The translations under genes were made by a program, and so were the position numbers. A stretch of 64,000 nt of DNA, taken from positions 1-64,000 of the forward strand of contig NZ_MBEJ01000005.1 in assembly GCF_001953975.1 (NCBI RefSeq), in the 5' to 3' direction. Position 1 is the first letter of the stretch. Each line of letters opens with the position of its first letter. Origin of the DNA: Mycobacterium sp. NS-7484 (lineage in GTDB: Bacteria > Actinomycetota > Actinomycetes > Mycobacteriales > Mycobacteriaceae). The notes under the pieces are model-generated. The model was given only the letters and a program-made list of their open reading frames with translations, was not told where the DNA came from and did not search any database. This document shows positions 1 to 8,476 of this stretch, piece by piece.

Positions 1-2
1 GC

Positions 3-59
3 CGAGATCGACGTGAGGGTTGTGAATCTCGCCGAATCGCAACCCTCACGTCGATCTCG
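3..59. repeat. 20-bp inverted repeat upstream of aroQ
   Basis: Positions 3-22 are perfectly complementary to 40-59, with a 17-nt loop. There is no T-tract, so it is not a classical intrinsic terminator. It ends 30 bp before the aroQ start and probably lies at the end of the gene upstream of the window. Similar long stems occur in other gene gaps here (13926-13987, 34547-34605, 42588-42647). Confidence 0.75.
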
Positions 60-88
60 ACGGCGCGAGGGCCCGGTACCGTACAGAC

Positions 89-541
89 GTGACTGCACGC
101 TCGGACAAGCCCTGTTTACTGCTCGTCAACGGGCCGAACCTCAACCTGCTCGGCACCCGCCAGCCCGAGATCTACGGCTCGACCACGCTGGCTCAGATCG
201 AGCAGCAGGTGGCCGAGACCGCTGCCGGGTTCGGATTTGAGATCCGGGCGGTGCAGAGCAACCACGAGGGTGCGCTGGTCGATGCCATCCAGGCGGCCCG
301 CGAGGACTGCGTCGGCATCATCATCAACCCCGCGGCGTACAGCCACACCTCGGTGGCGATCCGCGACGCACTCAGCGCCGTCGAGTTGCCTGTGGTCGAG
401 GTGCATCTGAGCAACATCCACACCCGTGAACCGTTCCGGCATCACTCCTACGTGTCGGCCGTCGCGCAGGTGGTGATCGCCGGTGCCGGCCCGGCCGGCT
501 ATGAGTACGCGGTGCGCTACCTGGCGGAGCGGCTGTCGTGA
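89..541 (+). CDS. aroQ: Type II 3-dehydroquinate dehydratase
   Basis: Cytosolic enzyme of the shikimate pathway that dehydrates 3-dehydroquinate to 3-dehydroshikimate. The 150-residue length is normal for the small type II family. The motif [17 protein letters not shown] spans residues 14-30 and carries the catalytic loop arginine (R24) and tyrosine (Y29). The [10 protein letters not shown] and [11 protein letters not shown] segments supply the substrate-binding residues and the catalytic histidine region. The GTG start follows the inverted repeat at 3-59. Its stop overlaps the GTG of the next gene (GTGA at 538-541), so the two are probably co-translated. It is not next to aroB/aroK/aroC in this window, so it may be a second copy or a relocated gene; that is inference. 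Confidence 0.93.
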   Translation: MTARSDKPCLLLVNGPNLNLLGTRQPEIYGSTTLAQIEQQVAETAAGFGFEIRAVQSNHEGALVDAIQAAREDCVGIIINPAAYSHTSVAIRDALSAVELPVVEVHLSNIHTREPFRHHSYVSAVAQVVIAGAGPAGYEYAVRYLAERLS

Positions 542-915
542 TCCAGCCGCCTTCGATCCGTTACGCGGGTTTCCTGACCGCCGCCGAAGGGGTGGCCGCG
601 CTGATCATGGCGGTCGTCTTGCTGGTGCGAGCGGTGGCTGGTGCCGACCAGCACATCGTCTCCGGATACGGCACCGCGATCTGGTTCCTGCTCATCGGTG
701 GAGGTGTCCTGGCCGGTGGCTGGGCGCTGATCACGGCGCGACGCTGGGGCCGGGGCATCGCCGTGCTGACCAATCTGCTGCTGCTGCCGGTGGCCTGGTA
801 CGTGATCACCTCACACCACGTCGTCTACGGCATCCTGGTCGGACTGCTCGCCCTGGTGACCCTGGGGCTGCTGTTCAGCCCGTCCTCGGTGGACTGGATC
901 ACCCGGCGGAGTTAG
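538..915 (+). CDS. Small integral membrane protein (Rv3217c-like)
   Basis: A 125-residue protein with about four hydrophobic segments (near residues 10-32, 45-65, 70-90 and 93-115) and no recognisable catalytic motif, so it is a polytopic inner-membrane protein of unknown function. The GTG start overlaps the aroQ stop by 4 bp. Its 3' end overlaps the 3' end of the convergent acetyltransferase gene by 17 bp. Its position beside an entC/GNAT pair matches the M. tuberculosis Rv3217c neighbourhood; the orthology is recalled from gene order and not checked by alignment. Confidence 0.75.
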   Translation: MIQPPSIRYAGFLTAAEGVAALIMAVVLLVRAVAGADQHIVSGYGTAIWFLLIGGGVLAGGWALITARRWGRGIAVLTNLLLLPVAWYVITSHHVVYGILVGLLALVTLGLLFSPSSVDWITRRS

Positions 916-1402
916 ACGCCGCGGTCTCGTCGGCCAGCGCCGTCAGCTCAGCGCCCGAAACCCGATAGGTGGTCCACTCGGTCTGCGGTGTGCCTCCGAC
1001 GGCGTCGTACAGCGCGATCGCGTTGACGTTCCAGTTCAACACTGCCCAACTGAGCCGGCTGTAACCCTGCTGCACGCACTCGGCGGCCAACGTGGACAAC
1101 AACTTGCGGGCCAGTCCACGCCGCCGAAAGGCCGGGCGCACATAAAGATCCTCCAGGTACACCCCGGCGACCCCGTCCCACGTGGAGAAGTTCAGGAACC
1201 ACACCGCAGTCGCGGCGACCTGGCCGTCAACTTCCACCAGGTGCGCGTACGCCACCGGCCGGTCTCCGAAAAGGGCTGTGTGCATTTGCTTCACGGTCAC
1301 AGTGCACTCATCGGAGGCTTGCTCGAACTCGGCCAGTTCGCGGATCATCGCGGTGATCTCGACCTCATCACCCGGGCGTGCCCGGCGGATCAGCTCGCTC
1401 AT
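899..1402 (-). CDS. GNAT-family N-acetyltransferase (Rv3216-like)
   Basis: A 167-residue single-domain GCN5-related acetyltransferase. The segment near residues 83-100 (EDLYVRPAFRRRGLARKLL) is the acetyl-CoA pyrophosphate-binding motif A with its R/Q-x-x-G-x-G/A signature. Motif B follows in the region with NVNAIALYDAVGG. The ATG at 1402 is chosen because it gives the family-typical N-terminus and overlaps the entC stop as ATGA (1399-1402). The upstream open frame is arginine-rich shadow. It is the third gene of a gpm2-entC-GNAT operon. The substrate is unknown; similarity to spermidine/diamine acetyltransferases is only suggestive. Confidence 0.82.
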   Translation of the reverse strand: MSELIRRARPGDEVEITAMIRELAEFEQASDECTVTVKQMHTALFGDRPVAYAHLVEVDGQVAATAVWFLNFSTWDGVAGVYLEDLYVRPAFRRRGLARKLLSTLAAECVQQGYSRLSWAVLNWNVNAIALYDAVGGTPQTEWTTYRVSGAELTALADETAASNSAG

Positions 1403-2484
1403 GTCGCCCCCAGTCCGGTCAGGATTGTCTTGAATTTGGTGGTGGTCTCGTCGACTTCGTCGTCTGGATCGGATTCGGCGACGATACCGCCGCCGGCGCT
1501 CGCCAATGCCGTGCACCGGTCCGCGGACAACACCGCGCAGCGGATCGACACCACCCAGCGTCCGTCACCGCTGCTGTCGCACCAGCCGACGGCGCCCGCA
1601 TAGAAGCCGCGGTCACCCTCCAGTTCACCGATCAGCGCCGTTGCGGCGTCGGTGGGTACTCCGCCGACCGCCGGGGTCGGATGCAGCGCCAACGCCAGAT
1701 CGATTGCCGTAGTGTGCTTTTCGCGAAGGCGGCCAACAACCGGCGTGCTCAGGTGCCACAACGCGTCGGTGCCGTGCAGTTCTGGCTCGTGCGCGATCTG
1801 CAGGTCCACACACAGCGGACTCAGCGCCTGACGCATCATGTCGACCACCAGTTGATGCTCGTGGCGGTTCTTCGCCGAGGCGGCCAGCGCCGCAGCGTTT
1901 GCCTTGTCGATCTCCGGATCGGGCGACCGCGGCGCTGACCCGGCGAACGGCTGACAGATCACCATCTCTCCCTCGCGGGCGACCAGCAACTCGGGACTGG
2001 CGCCGACCAGGACGGTGCCGGCGTGCGTGGCCCCGGCCGGGGACAGGTCGGCCAGGTAGGCCGTGGCCGCCGGGTCCGCGGCGGCCAGCCTGCGCAACAC
2101 GCTGTGAACGTCCCACGGGGACTCGGCGGTCAACCGCAGCGCACGGGCCAGCACCACCTTGTCGATCGGGTTCTGCGGATCGCGCAGTCGACGGATCGCC
2201 TCGGCCACGCGCTCGCGGTGCACCGGCCCCGGCGGCAGGGTTTCGCGGTCGCGCACCGTCGGCGGTGGTCCGGTCGGCCGGCTCGGCAGGGAATCGGTGA
2301 ATCGGACCGTTTCGGGTTCGTGCAGTGCGACCGGTGATGTCAGGTCAAACGGCAAGGCGCCCAGCACAATTGGCGTTCCCGAACGCAGTGCGGCCTGGGC
2401 TTCGGCGATGTCGGCGAATCCGGTTCGGATTCCTTCGGCCAGTACGGCACCGGCCGGCCCGGCCATCACGAACGACGGGTTCAC
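1399..2484 (-). CDS. entC: Isochorismate synthase (MenF/EntC family)
   Basis: Chorismate-utilising enzyme that converts chorismate to isochorismate, a precursor for menaquinone or for salicylate/catechol siderophores. The 361-residue product has the C-terminal chorismate-binding domain with conserved stretches IDKVVLARALRL, QPFAGSAPR, ALWHLSTPV, LHPTPAVGG and EGDRGFYAGAVGWCD. The GTG at 2484 is preferred: it overlaps the gpm2 stop as GTGA and gives a length close to the mycobacterial EntC. It sits between gpm2 and the GNAT gene with 4-bp overlaps on both sides, which indicates translational coupling. Whether flux goes to menaquinone or siderophore cannot be read from this window. Confidence 0.9.
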   Translation of the reverse strand: MNPSFVMAGPAGAVLAEGIRTGFADIAEAQAALRSGTPIVLGALPFDLTSPVALHEPETVRFTDSLPSRPTGPPPTVRDRETLPPGPVHRERVAEAIRRLRDPQNPIDKVVLARALRLTAESPWDVHSVLRRLAAADPAATAYLADLSPAGATHAGTVLVGASPELLVAREGEMVICQPFAGSAPRSPDPEIDKANAAALAASAKNRHEHQLVVDMMRQALSPLCVDLQIAHEPELHGTDALWHLSTPVVGRLREKHTTAIDLALALHPTPAVGGVPTDAATALIGELEGDRGFYAGAVGWCDSSGDGRWVVSIRCAVLSADRCTALASAGGGIVAESDPDDEVDETTTKFKTILTGLGAT

Positions 2485-3092
2485 TGCGACAGACACGGGT
2501 TGGGATGACCGGTCAGGCCGAGCGCGGTGATCTGACGTACGCCATGCTCGAAACCGCAGACCGCAAGGGAAGCCGGCACCATCGACACCCGGATGCCTTC
2601 GGCAACCGGAAGTTCGGTCCACCGGGTCAACATCGCGCGGGAGAAATGCCCGTGCCCGACGAACACCACATCTCGGCCGGGCAGGTGCTCCAAGGCCAGC
2701 GCCACCGCCCGGTCGGCACGGGCGCTGACTTGCGTCAGGCTCTCTCCGCCGGGGCAACCATGGGTCCAGACCAGCCAGTCCGGCACGGTCTGACGGATCT
2801 GTGCAGTCGTCAGACCCTCGTAGTCGCCGTAATCCCACTCCGACAGCACGGGGTTGACCTCGTCGACGTGCAAGCCGGCCAGTTCGGCGGTGACGAGTGC
2901 ACGTGTGCGCGGGCTGCTGACCACCAGCGGATCGCTAAACTGCAGTTCGGCGAGCGCCGGGCGGACGAGGGCGGCTTGTTCGCGTCCGGTTTCGGTGAGT
3001 TCCAACTCCGTGCGGCCGGTGTGCCTACCGGTCGCCGACCATTCGGTTTCGCCGTGGCGAAGCAGGATCAGGCGGTGCAGGCGGTCGCTCAC
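2481..3092 (-). CDS. gpm2: Histidine-phosphatase superfamily acid phosphatase (Gpm2/Rv3214-like)
   Basis: A 203-residue member of the phosphoglycerate-mutase-like histidine phosphatase superfamily. The RHGETEW motif (residues 12-18) carries the phospho-accepting histidine H13, and the later VFVGHGHFSRAML segment carries the second catalytic histidine. The GTG at 3092 gives exactly the length I recall for M. tuberculosis Rv3214. That protein was annotated as a mutase but characterised as a phosphatase, so phosphatase activity is the safer call. It is first gene of the operon with entC and the acetyltransferase. Its start lies 58 bp from the divergent ParA-like gene, so both promoters share that short gap. 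Confidence 0.88.
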   Translation of the reverse strand: MSDRLHRLILLRHGETEWSATGRHTGRTELELTETGREQAALVRPALAELQFSDPLVVSSPRTRALVTAELAGLHVDEVNPVLSEWDYGDYEGLTTAQIRQTVPDWLVWTHGCPGGESLTQVSARADRAVALALEHLPGRDVVFVGHGHFSRAMLTRWTELPVAEGIRVSMVPASLAVCGFEHGVRQITALGLTGHPNPCLSQ

Positions 3093-3150
3093 ACCGGCGA
3101 TTCTGCCGCACGTCACGGCAATGGCGTCGAGAGCGTGCTTGGATGAAGGT

Positions 3151-3948
3151 GTGACTCGAGTATTAGCGGTCGCCAATCAAAAGGGTGGGGTAGCCAAGAC
3201 GACGACGGTGGCATCGCTGGGCGCGGCGATGGCCGAGCAGGGGCGACGGGTGCTGCTCGTCGATCTGGATCCGCAAGGCTGTCTGACGTTTTCGTTGGGT
3301 CACGACCCCGACAAATTGCCGGTGTCCGTTCACGAGGTGTTGCTCGGCGACGTCGAACCGGGGGCGGCTCTGGTCGAGACGGCCGAGGGGATGACGCTGC
3401 TGCCGGCCAACATCGACCTGGCCGGGTCCGAGGCCATGCTGTTGATGCGGGCCGGCCGGGAGTATGCGCTCAAACGCGCCCTGGCCAAGGTGGAATCCGA
3501 CTTCGACGTGGTGATCATCGACTGCCCGCCGTCACTGGGTGTGCTGACGCTCAACGGCCTCACGGCCGCCCATGAGGTGATCGTGCCGTTGCAGTGCGAA
3601 ACCTTGGCCCACCGCGGCGTCGGGCAGTTCCTGCGCACGATCGCTGACGTGCAGCAGATCACCAATCCCGAGCTGACCCTGCTGGGGGCGTTGCCGACGC
3701 TCTACGATTCACGCACCACACACAGCCGGGACGTGCTGCTCGATGTCGCCGACCGGTACGAGCTGCCGGTGCTGGCCCCGCCGATCCCGCGGACGGTCCG
3801 GTTCGCCGAGGCGAGCGCGTCAGGGTGCTCGGTGCTGGCCGGCCGTAAGAGCAAGGGTGGACTGGCGTACCGCGAGTTGGCCCAGGCGCTGCTCAAGCAC
3901 TGGAAGTCCGGCAAGAAGCTGCCCACCTTCACCCCCGAGGTGGGGTAG
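3151..3948 (+). CDS. ParA/Soj-like ATPase (Rv3213c-like)
   Basis: A 265-residue deviant Walker-A ATPase of the ParA/MinD class. The motif KGGVAKTT (residues 11-18) contains the signature lysine, and VVIIDCPPSLG is the Walker B/switch region. Such proteins position DNA or protein cargo by ATP-dependent dimerisation on the nucleoid. No parB gene or obvious parS cluster lies beside it, so it is an orphan ParA rather than the oriC-linked one. The GTG start at 3151 is 58 bp from the divergent gpm2. The PP2C-type phosphatase gene follows 8 bp downstream and is probably co-transcribed. Confidence 0.87.
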   Translation: MTRVLAVANQKGGVAKTTTVASLGAAMAEQGRRVLLVDLDPQGCLTFSLGHDPDKLPVSVHEVLLGDVEPGAALVETAEGMTLLPANIDLAGSEAMLLMRAGREYALKRALAKVESDFDVVIIDCPPSLGVLTLNGLTAAHEVIVPLQCETLAHRGVGQFLRTIADVQQITNPELTLLGALPTLYDSRTTHSRDVLLDVADRYELPVLAPPIPRTVRFAEASASGCSVLAGRKSKGGLAYRELAQALLKHWKSGKKLPTFTPEVG

Positions 3949-3956
3949 AGCCGGTC

Positions 3957-4661
3957 ATGGTTTCGGTGTTGCGGGCGGCCACGGCCACCGACCAGGGCCC
4001 CGTGCGTGAGAGCAACCAGGACGCGGCCCTGGCCGACGGCATTCTGTACGCGGTTGCCGACGGCTTCGGACCCGAAGGTGAGCACGCCAGCCGGATTGCC
4101 GTCGACACGCTGGCCGCCGCATTCGCTGCGGCCCCGGACCGCGACGGGTTGATCGGCGCCGTGCAGCAGGCCAACGATCAGGTGTTCGCCCATGTCAGCG
4201 CGTCGGGGACGAGTTCGGGTGCCACGTTGACGTTGGTCGCGATCTTCGGCGACGAGCAAGGGGGACCGCTGGCCATCAACATCGGAGACTCACCGCTGAA
4301 CCGCATTCGTGACGGGGTGATGCGCCAGCTCAACGACGATCACAGTGTGGCGGGGGAGTTGGTGCGGTCCGGCGAGATCACCCGCGAGGAGGCACGGTTT
4401 CACCCGCACCGGCATCTGCTGACCCGGGCGCTGGGGATCGGCCCGGTCATTCGGCCCGATCTGTTCGATCTCGACTGTCGTGCCGGCGACCGGCTGCTGA
4501 TCAGCAGCGACGGCCTGTTCGCCGGTGCAGAGGACGCGGACGTGGTCGCCGCGGCCGGCACCGACGTCGAACCCGAGGATGCGGCGTGGCGGCTCGTTCA
4601 GGTCGCCAACGATGCCGGGGGCAGCGACAACACCACCGTGATCGTCATCGACATCGGCTGA
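3957..4661 (+). CDS. PP2C-family serine/threonine phosphatase
   Basis: A 234-residue soluble PP2C (PPM) phosphatase domain with no membrane segment. Visible motifs are VRESNQD (residues 16-22), VADG with metal-binding D35-G36, INIGDS near residue 107, DHS, LLISSDGLF and the C-terminal GGSDNTTVIV with the last metal aspartate. Some positions differ from the usual consensus: the glycine pair after VADG is FGP and the GDSR arginine is proline. Metal ligands look intact. It lies 8 bp after the ParA-like gene. From memory the M. tuberculosis locus lacks a gene here. The likely role is dephosphorylating Ser/Thr kinase targets; a link to the adjacent ParA is inference. Confidence 0.82.
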   Translation: MVSVLRAATATDQGPVRESNQDAALADGILYAVADGFGPEGEHASRIAVDTLAAAFAAAPDRDGLIGAVQQANDQVFAHVSASGTSSGATLTLVAIFGDEQGGPLAINIGDSPLNRIRDGVMRQLNDDHSVAGELVRSGEITREEARFHPHRHLLTRALGIGPVIRPDLFDLDCRAGDRLLISSDGLFAGAEDADVVAAAGTDVEPEDAAWRLVQVANDAGGSDNTTVIVIDIG

Positions 4662-4689
4662 TTTCAGGCAAGAACCTTCACGCGCAGGC

Positions 4690-5928
4690 CTATCCGGCGC
4701 CCAGCGCCACCAGTTGCGTCCCGCGTTGCTCCAGCACCGTGTCTCCGGCCACCGCCGGAATTACCGGCGAGACGCTGGGCGTGCGCGGCAGCGCGATGTG
4801 ACGTATCCCCGCCCCGTTCTGCTGATCGAAGACGTCGTAGCCATCGTTGACCGGCACCAGTAGTTGCCCGGCCATCACCGTGGCGGGGCCGACGGGCAGA
4901 TGGTGGCCCGACTCGTCCTGGGTGGGCGTCACAGTGAACTTGTACTGCAGGCCGCTTCCTCCGGTGGTGCTGAACACCATTACCGAATCACCGGTCCACC
5001 AGGTGATCAGGTCGCCGGCACGAGTGGCGGCCGACTGTGGTGCGGCCGGTTTGGCCAGCGGCAGGCTGGCCAACGTCTTTCCGGTTTCGTCGATGACATT
5101 GACCATCGGCCGGGGCACCGGCAGATACACCGCCGTCGTGGTGCCCGACACCGCGATCACCTGGGCTCCCGACTCATCGGTGATGTCCTGCAGATCGACG
5201 TAGCGCACCTCGGGGGTGTCCTCTTCGTCGGCCGGCCGCAGCAGGGTGAGCCGGATGAACTTGCTCTTCGGGCAGGATTCCAGCACCGACACCGCCGATG
5301 AACTCGCCGCCGCCGACAACTGCCGGCACACCGGTGAGGCCGGGACGTCGGGCTTGATGCGCGCGTCCAGGGCGCCGTACGAGAGCATCCGCACCATGTC
5401 CGACCGCCACAGCTCCAGACGGCTGTCCCCGGCCGCGAGCACGGTCGTTCCGTCCGTGGACAGCTTCACCTCGGGATCGGCGTAGGCCGTGCGTGCGGGC
5501 CCGCGTCGCCCCGTCTTGCCATCGATCGTGCTGGCCTGCCCGCAACCGCGGACATCGGGGTACACCGCGACCGCGTACTGGTACACCGAGGTGACCCCGC
5601 AGAGTTCCAGATCGCGGGCATAGCTCCACAGCACTGCGCCGCTGACCGGGTCGCGGCCCGCGACGGTGGAACCCTCACCGGTCACCACCGATCCACCGGC
5701 GAGCACGGGCTGGGTGGTCTTCGGACTGTCGGCGACCCACAGCTGTTGCAGCCCGGCGGGCACCTCGCGGGCCGGCGTCAGATACGGCACGGGTTCTGCC
5801 GCGGGCCGGCTGACGGTGGCGCGGGCATCACTGGTCCACCAGATCAGGCCCGCCACCACCGTGACGATCGCGACGATGGCCAGCGCGGCGGCGATGTCGC
5901 CGCGGGTGCGGCGTTCGGGTTTGACCAC
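4690..5928 (-). CDS. Membrane-anchored beta-propeller-like protein (Rv3212-like)
   Basis: A 412-residue protein with a basic cytoplasmic N-terminus (residues 1-12), one membrane anchor at about 13-33, and a long extracytoplasmic region. Repeated short beta-strand-like segments such as GSVVTGEGSTVAGRDPVSGAVLW suggest a PQQ-like beta-propeller. The GTG at 5928 is chosen because it starts just before the membrane anchor, 20 bp after the rhlE stop; earlier starts would overlap rhlE. It is probably co-transcribed with rhlE, as I recall for Rv3212-Rv3211. The function is unknown; no catalytic motif is seen. Confidence 0.78.
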   Translation of the reverse strand: MVKPERRTRGDIAAALAIVAIVTVVAGLIWWTSDARATVSRPAAEPVPYLTPAREVPAGLQQLWVADSPKTTQPVLAGGSVVTGEGSTVAGRDPVSGAVLWSYARDLELCGVTSVYQYAVAVYPDVRGCGQASTIDGKTGRRGPARTAYADPEVKLSTDGTTVLAAGDSRLELWRSDMVRMLSYGALDARIKPDVPASPVCRQLSAAASSSAVSVLESCPKSKFIRLTLLRPADEEDTPEVRYVDLQDITDESGAQVIAVSGTTTAVYLPVPRPMVNVIDETGKTLASLPLAKPAAPQSAATRAGDLITWWTGDSVMVFSTTGGSGLQYKFTVTPTQDESGHHLPVGPATVMAGQLLVPVNDGYDVFDQQNGAGIRHIALPRTPSVSPVIPAVAGDTVLEQRGTQLVALGAG

Positions 5929-5948
5929 TGACCGGTCTTGTCTGGCGG

Positions 5949-7448
5949 TCAGCCGGCCGTTGCCGTCTCGGTCTTGCGGGGACGGCGCCGACGGCGGCGA
6001 CGCCCGGTGTGCGATGCCTCGCCTGCGGTGTCGTCCGATTCGGTCACCGGCGCGGCCTCGGGGGAATCGGCCGGTGCCGGGGCGCCTTCGGGATGCCCGC
6101 TGACCGACTGGCCACCGCGGGTACGCCGGCGGGTACGCGTCCTGGTCTTGGCCGGCCGGTCTGCCGAATCGGCCGAAGAAATGCGCTTCTCGTCGCTGCT
6201 GCGTTTGGCGGCGGACTTCCGCGGGGACCCGATGGTGCCGGTCGCGTCGGCCGGGATGTTCAGCTCTTCGTAGATGTGCGGTGAGCTGGAATAGGTTTCG
6301 GCCGGATCGGGGCAACCGAGCTCCAGCGCCTTGTCGATCGTTTCCCAGCGGGTCAGCTCGTCCCAGTCGACCAGGGTGATGGCGACGCCGGTCTTGCCGG
6401 CGCGGCCCGTGCGCCCGATGCGGTGCACGTAGGCCTGCTCGTCTTCGGGGCACTGGTAGTTGATGACGTGCGTGACGTCGTCGATATCAATGCCGCGCGC
6501 GGCCACGTCGGTGGCGACCAACACGTCGACGGCCCCGGTGCGGAACGACTTCAGCGCCTTCTCTCGCGCGCCCTGTCCCAGGTCGCCGTGCACCGCGCCG
6601 ACCTTGAACCCGCGCTCGGCGAGTTCGTCGGACACCTTCTGCGCAGTGCGCTTGGTCCGGGTGAAGATCATGGTGGCGCCGCGGCCCTCGGCCTGCAGGA
6701 TCCGGCTGACCAACTCCGACTTGTCCAAGGCGTGAGCCCGGTAGACGAACTGCTCGGTGGTGTCGTGGGTGGCTGCCGAGTGCGGGGCCTCGGCCCGAAT
6801 GTGGGTGGGCTGGTTCATGAACGTGCGGGCCAGCGTGATGATCGGGTCGGGCATGGTGGCCGAGAACAGCATCGACTGCCGGTCGTCGGGAGTCAGCCGC
6901 AGGATGCGCTCGATGTCCGGCAGGAAGCCGAGGTCCAGCATCTCGTCGGCCTCGTCGAGCACCAGCACCGACAGCCCGCCCAATTGCAGGTGGCCCTGCT
7001 GGGCCAGGTCGAGCAGCCGGCCCGGGGTGCCGACGACGACGTCGACGCCCTTGCGCAGCGCCTCGATCTGAGGTTCGTAGGGGCGGCCGCCGTAGATAGA
7101 GGTGACGGAGAACTTGCGGTCACCGGCGGTGAGGTATTTCGAGGCGCCGGCCAGATCGTCATAGACCTGCAGGCACAGCTCGCGGGTGGGAACCACGATC
7201 AGGGCCCGCGGTGTGCCGTTGAGCGGGCGGGACTCGTCGCTGGAGACCCGATGCAGCAGCGGGACGCCGAACGCGTAGGTCTTGCCCATGCCGGTGCGGG
7301 CCTGACCGATCAGGTCGTCGCCCGCCAGTGCCAGGGGCAGGGTCAGTTCTTGGATGGCAAAGGGGTGCTGAATGCCGTTCTCGCTGAGTGCGCGGACGAT
7401 TTCGTCGCGGACGCCGAGTTCGGCAAATGTCTTGTTTACATGCGTCAT
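5949..7448 (-). CDS. rhlE: DEAD-box ATP-dependent RNA helicase
   Basis: A 499-residue RNA helicase. The ordered motifs are an F-x-ELG start and Q-motif region (to about residue 33), Walker A ARTGMGKT (50-57), [25 protein letters not shown] (the DEAD box), LFSATM, IIFTRTK-type motif [11 protein letters not shown] and [15 protein letters not shown]. After about residue 380 comes a low-complexity basic tail ([13 protein letters not shown]) typical of RNA-binding extensions in actinobacterial helicases. It remodels RNA or mRNP, with likely roles in ribosome assembly or RNA decay. The ATG at 7448 begins the conserved helicase N-terminus. A 14-bp stem lies directly upstream in the leader (7466-7518). 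Confidence 0.93.
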   Translation of the reverse strand: MTHVNKTFAELGVRDEIVRALSENGIQHPFAIQELTLPLALAGDDLIGQARTGMGKTYAFGVPLLHRVSSDESRPLNGTPRALIVVPTRELCLQVYDDLAGASKYLTAGDRKFSVTSIYGGRPYEPQIEALRKGVDVVVGTPGRLLDLAQQGHLQLGGLSVLVLDEADEMLDLGFLPDIERILRLTPDDRQSMLFSATMPDPIITLARTFMNQPTHIRAEAPHSAATHDTTEQFVYRAHALDKSELVSRILQAEGRGATMIFTRTKRTAQKVSDELAERGFKVGAVHGDLGQGAREKALKSFRTGAVDVLVATDVAARGIDIDDVTHVINYQCPEDEQAYVHRIGRTGRAGKTGVAITLVDWDELTRWETIDKALELGCPDPAETYSSSPHIYEELNIPADATGTIGSPRKSAAKRSSDEKRISSADSADRPAKTRTRTRRRTRGGQSVSGHPEGAPAPADSPEAAPVTESDDTAGEASHTGRRRRRRRPRKTETATAG

Positions 7449-7744
7449 GGTGAGTAGAGGTGGCCTTTCACTGTCAAACCTCATGGGCATCCAGCGCACA
7501 CGGAGTTTGACGGTGAAACGGTCGGGTTCGCCCGGGATGACGTCTGCATCCGTCGGCGCTGCCGATCCGCTGGGCCCAGCTCCACAGGGCGGGCCAACTG
7601 CGTGCACGCACATTTCCTGGTAGCGGCTCAGGCGCTGAAAGAGTCGGCTCGAAGCCGTTACCGTCTCCCATTGTAGCTGGTCGCGTGAGCTGAGCCCATT
7701 TGCCAGCTGCTCGTGGGGTCCCGGTGACGTCTAGAGTTGGCGTC
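7449..7744. promoter_or_regulatory. Divergent intergenic region with rhlE leader hairpin
   Basis: This 296-bp gap separates rhlE (minus) from the ferritin-like gene (plus). On the rhlE mRNA strand, 7518-7505 pairs with 7479-7466 over 14 positions with one G-U wobble and a 25-nt loop. The base of the stem is 17 nt upstream of the rhlE ATG. No strong Shine-Dalgarno sequence is seen in the 17 nt between stem and start. The long leader and stem could control helicase expression, for example in the cold; this is inference. The remainder holds no recognisable gene. Confidence 0.55.
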
Positions 7745-8443
7745 ATGAATTCGCCTCAGCCTGCCGCGCAAAAGATCGTCGAATCGGTCGATTCGGGCGT
7801 GACGGCGGATCATCCTGGCGTCAACGAGTTGTTCGCGGTGCTGGCCTACGGCGAGGTCGCCGCGTTCTACCGGCTCACCGACGAGGCGCGGATGGCTCCC
7901 AATCTGCGCGGCCGGATCAACATGGCGAGCATGGCCGCCGCGGAGATAGGTCACTATGAATTGTTGCGGGATGCCTTGGAGCGCAGGGGAGTTGACGTCG
8001 TCCCCGCGATGACGAAGTACGCCTCGGTGTTGGAGAACTACCACCGGATGACCACTCCGAGCAACTGGCTGGAGGCATTGGTCAAGACCTACATCGGTGA
8101 CGCGCTGGCGGCGGATTTCTATCTGGAGATCGCCGACGCACTGCCCGAAGAGGTGTCCGCGGTGGTGCGCGCGGTGCTGGCCGAGACGGGGCATTCCCAG
8201 TTCGTCGTGGCCGAGGTGCGCGCGGCCGTGACCGCCAGCGATCGGCAGCGCCACCGGTTGGCGCTGTGGGCACGGCGGCTGCTCGGCGAGGCGGTCACGC
8301 AGGCGCAGTACGTGCTGGCCGATCACGACGAACTCGTCGACTTGGTGATGTCGAGCGGTGAAGGTCTGACCCAGTTGGCGGAGTTCTTCGGCCGGCTGCA
8401 GAACACCCACCAGTCCCGAATGCAGGAACTGGGCCTGGCGTAA
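7745..8443 (+). CDS. Ferritin-like-fold protein (Rv3210c-like)
   Basis: A 232-residue, mostly helical protein resembling the ferritin-like/MiaE-type di-iron family conserved in actinobacteria. Candidate metal ligands lie in AYGEVAAFYRL (E37), AEIGHYELL (E66, H69) and the later ETGHSQFVV segment, i.e. two E-x-x-H pairs. The ATG at 7745 is preferred over the upstream in-frame start because it gives a length close to the family. It is divergent from rhlE and convergent with the MmpS-like gene. The substrate is unknown; assignment to tRNA hydroxylation would be speculative. Confidence 0.72.
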   Translation: MNSPQPAAQKIVESVDSGVTADHPGVNELFAVLAYGEVAAFYRLTDEARMAPNLRGRINMASMAAAEIGHYELLRDALERRGVDVVPAMTKYASVLENYHRMTTPSNWLEALVKTYIGDALAADFYLEIADALPEEVSAVVRAVLAETGHSQFVVAEVRAAVTASDRQRHRLALWARRLLGEAVTQAQYVLADHDELVDLVMSSGEGLTQLAEFFGRLQNTHQSRMQELGLA

Positions 8444-8476
8444 TACCCGCCAAGCCCAGTCGTACCTGCGTGCTTC

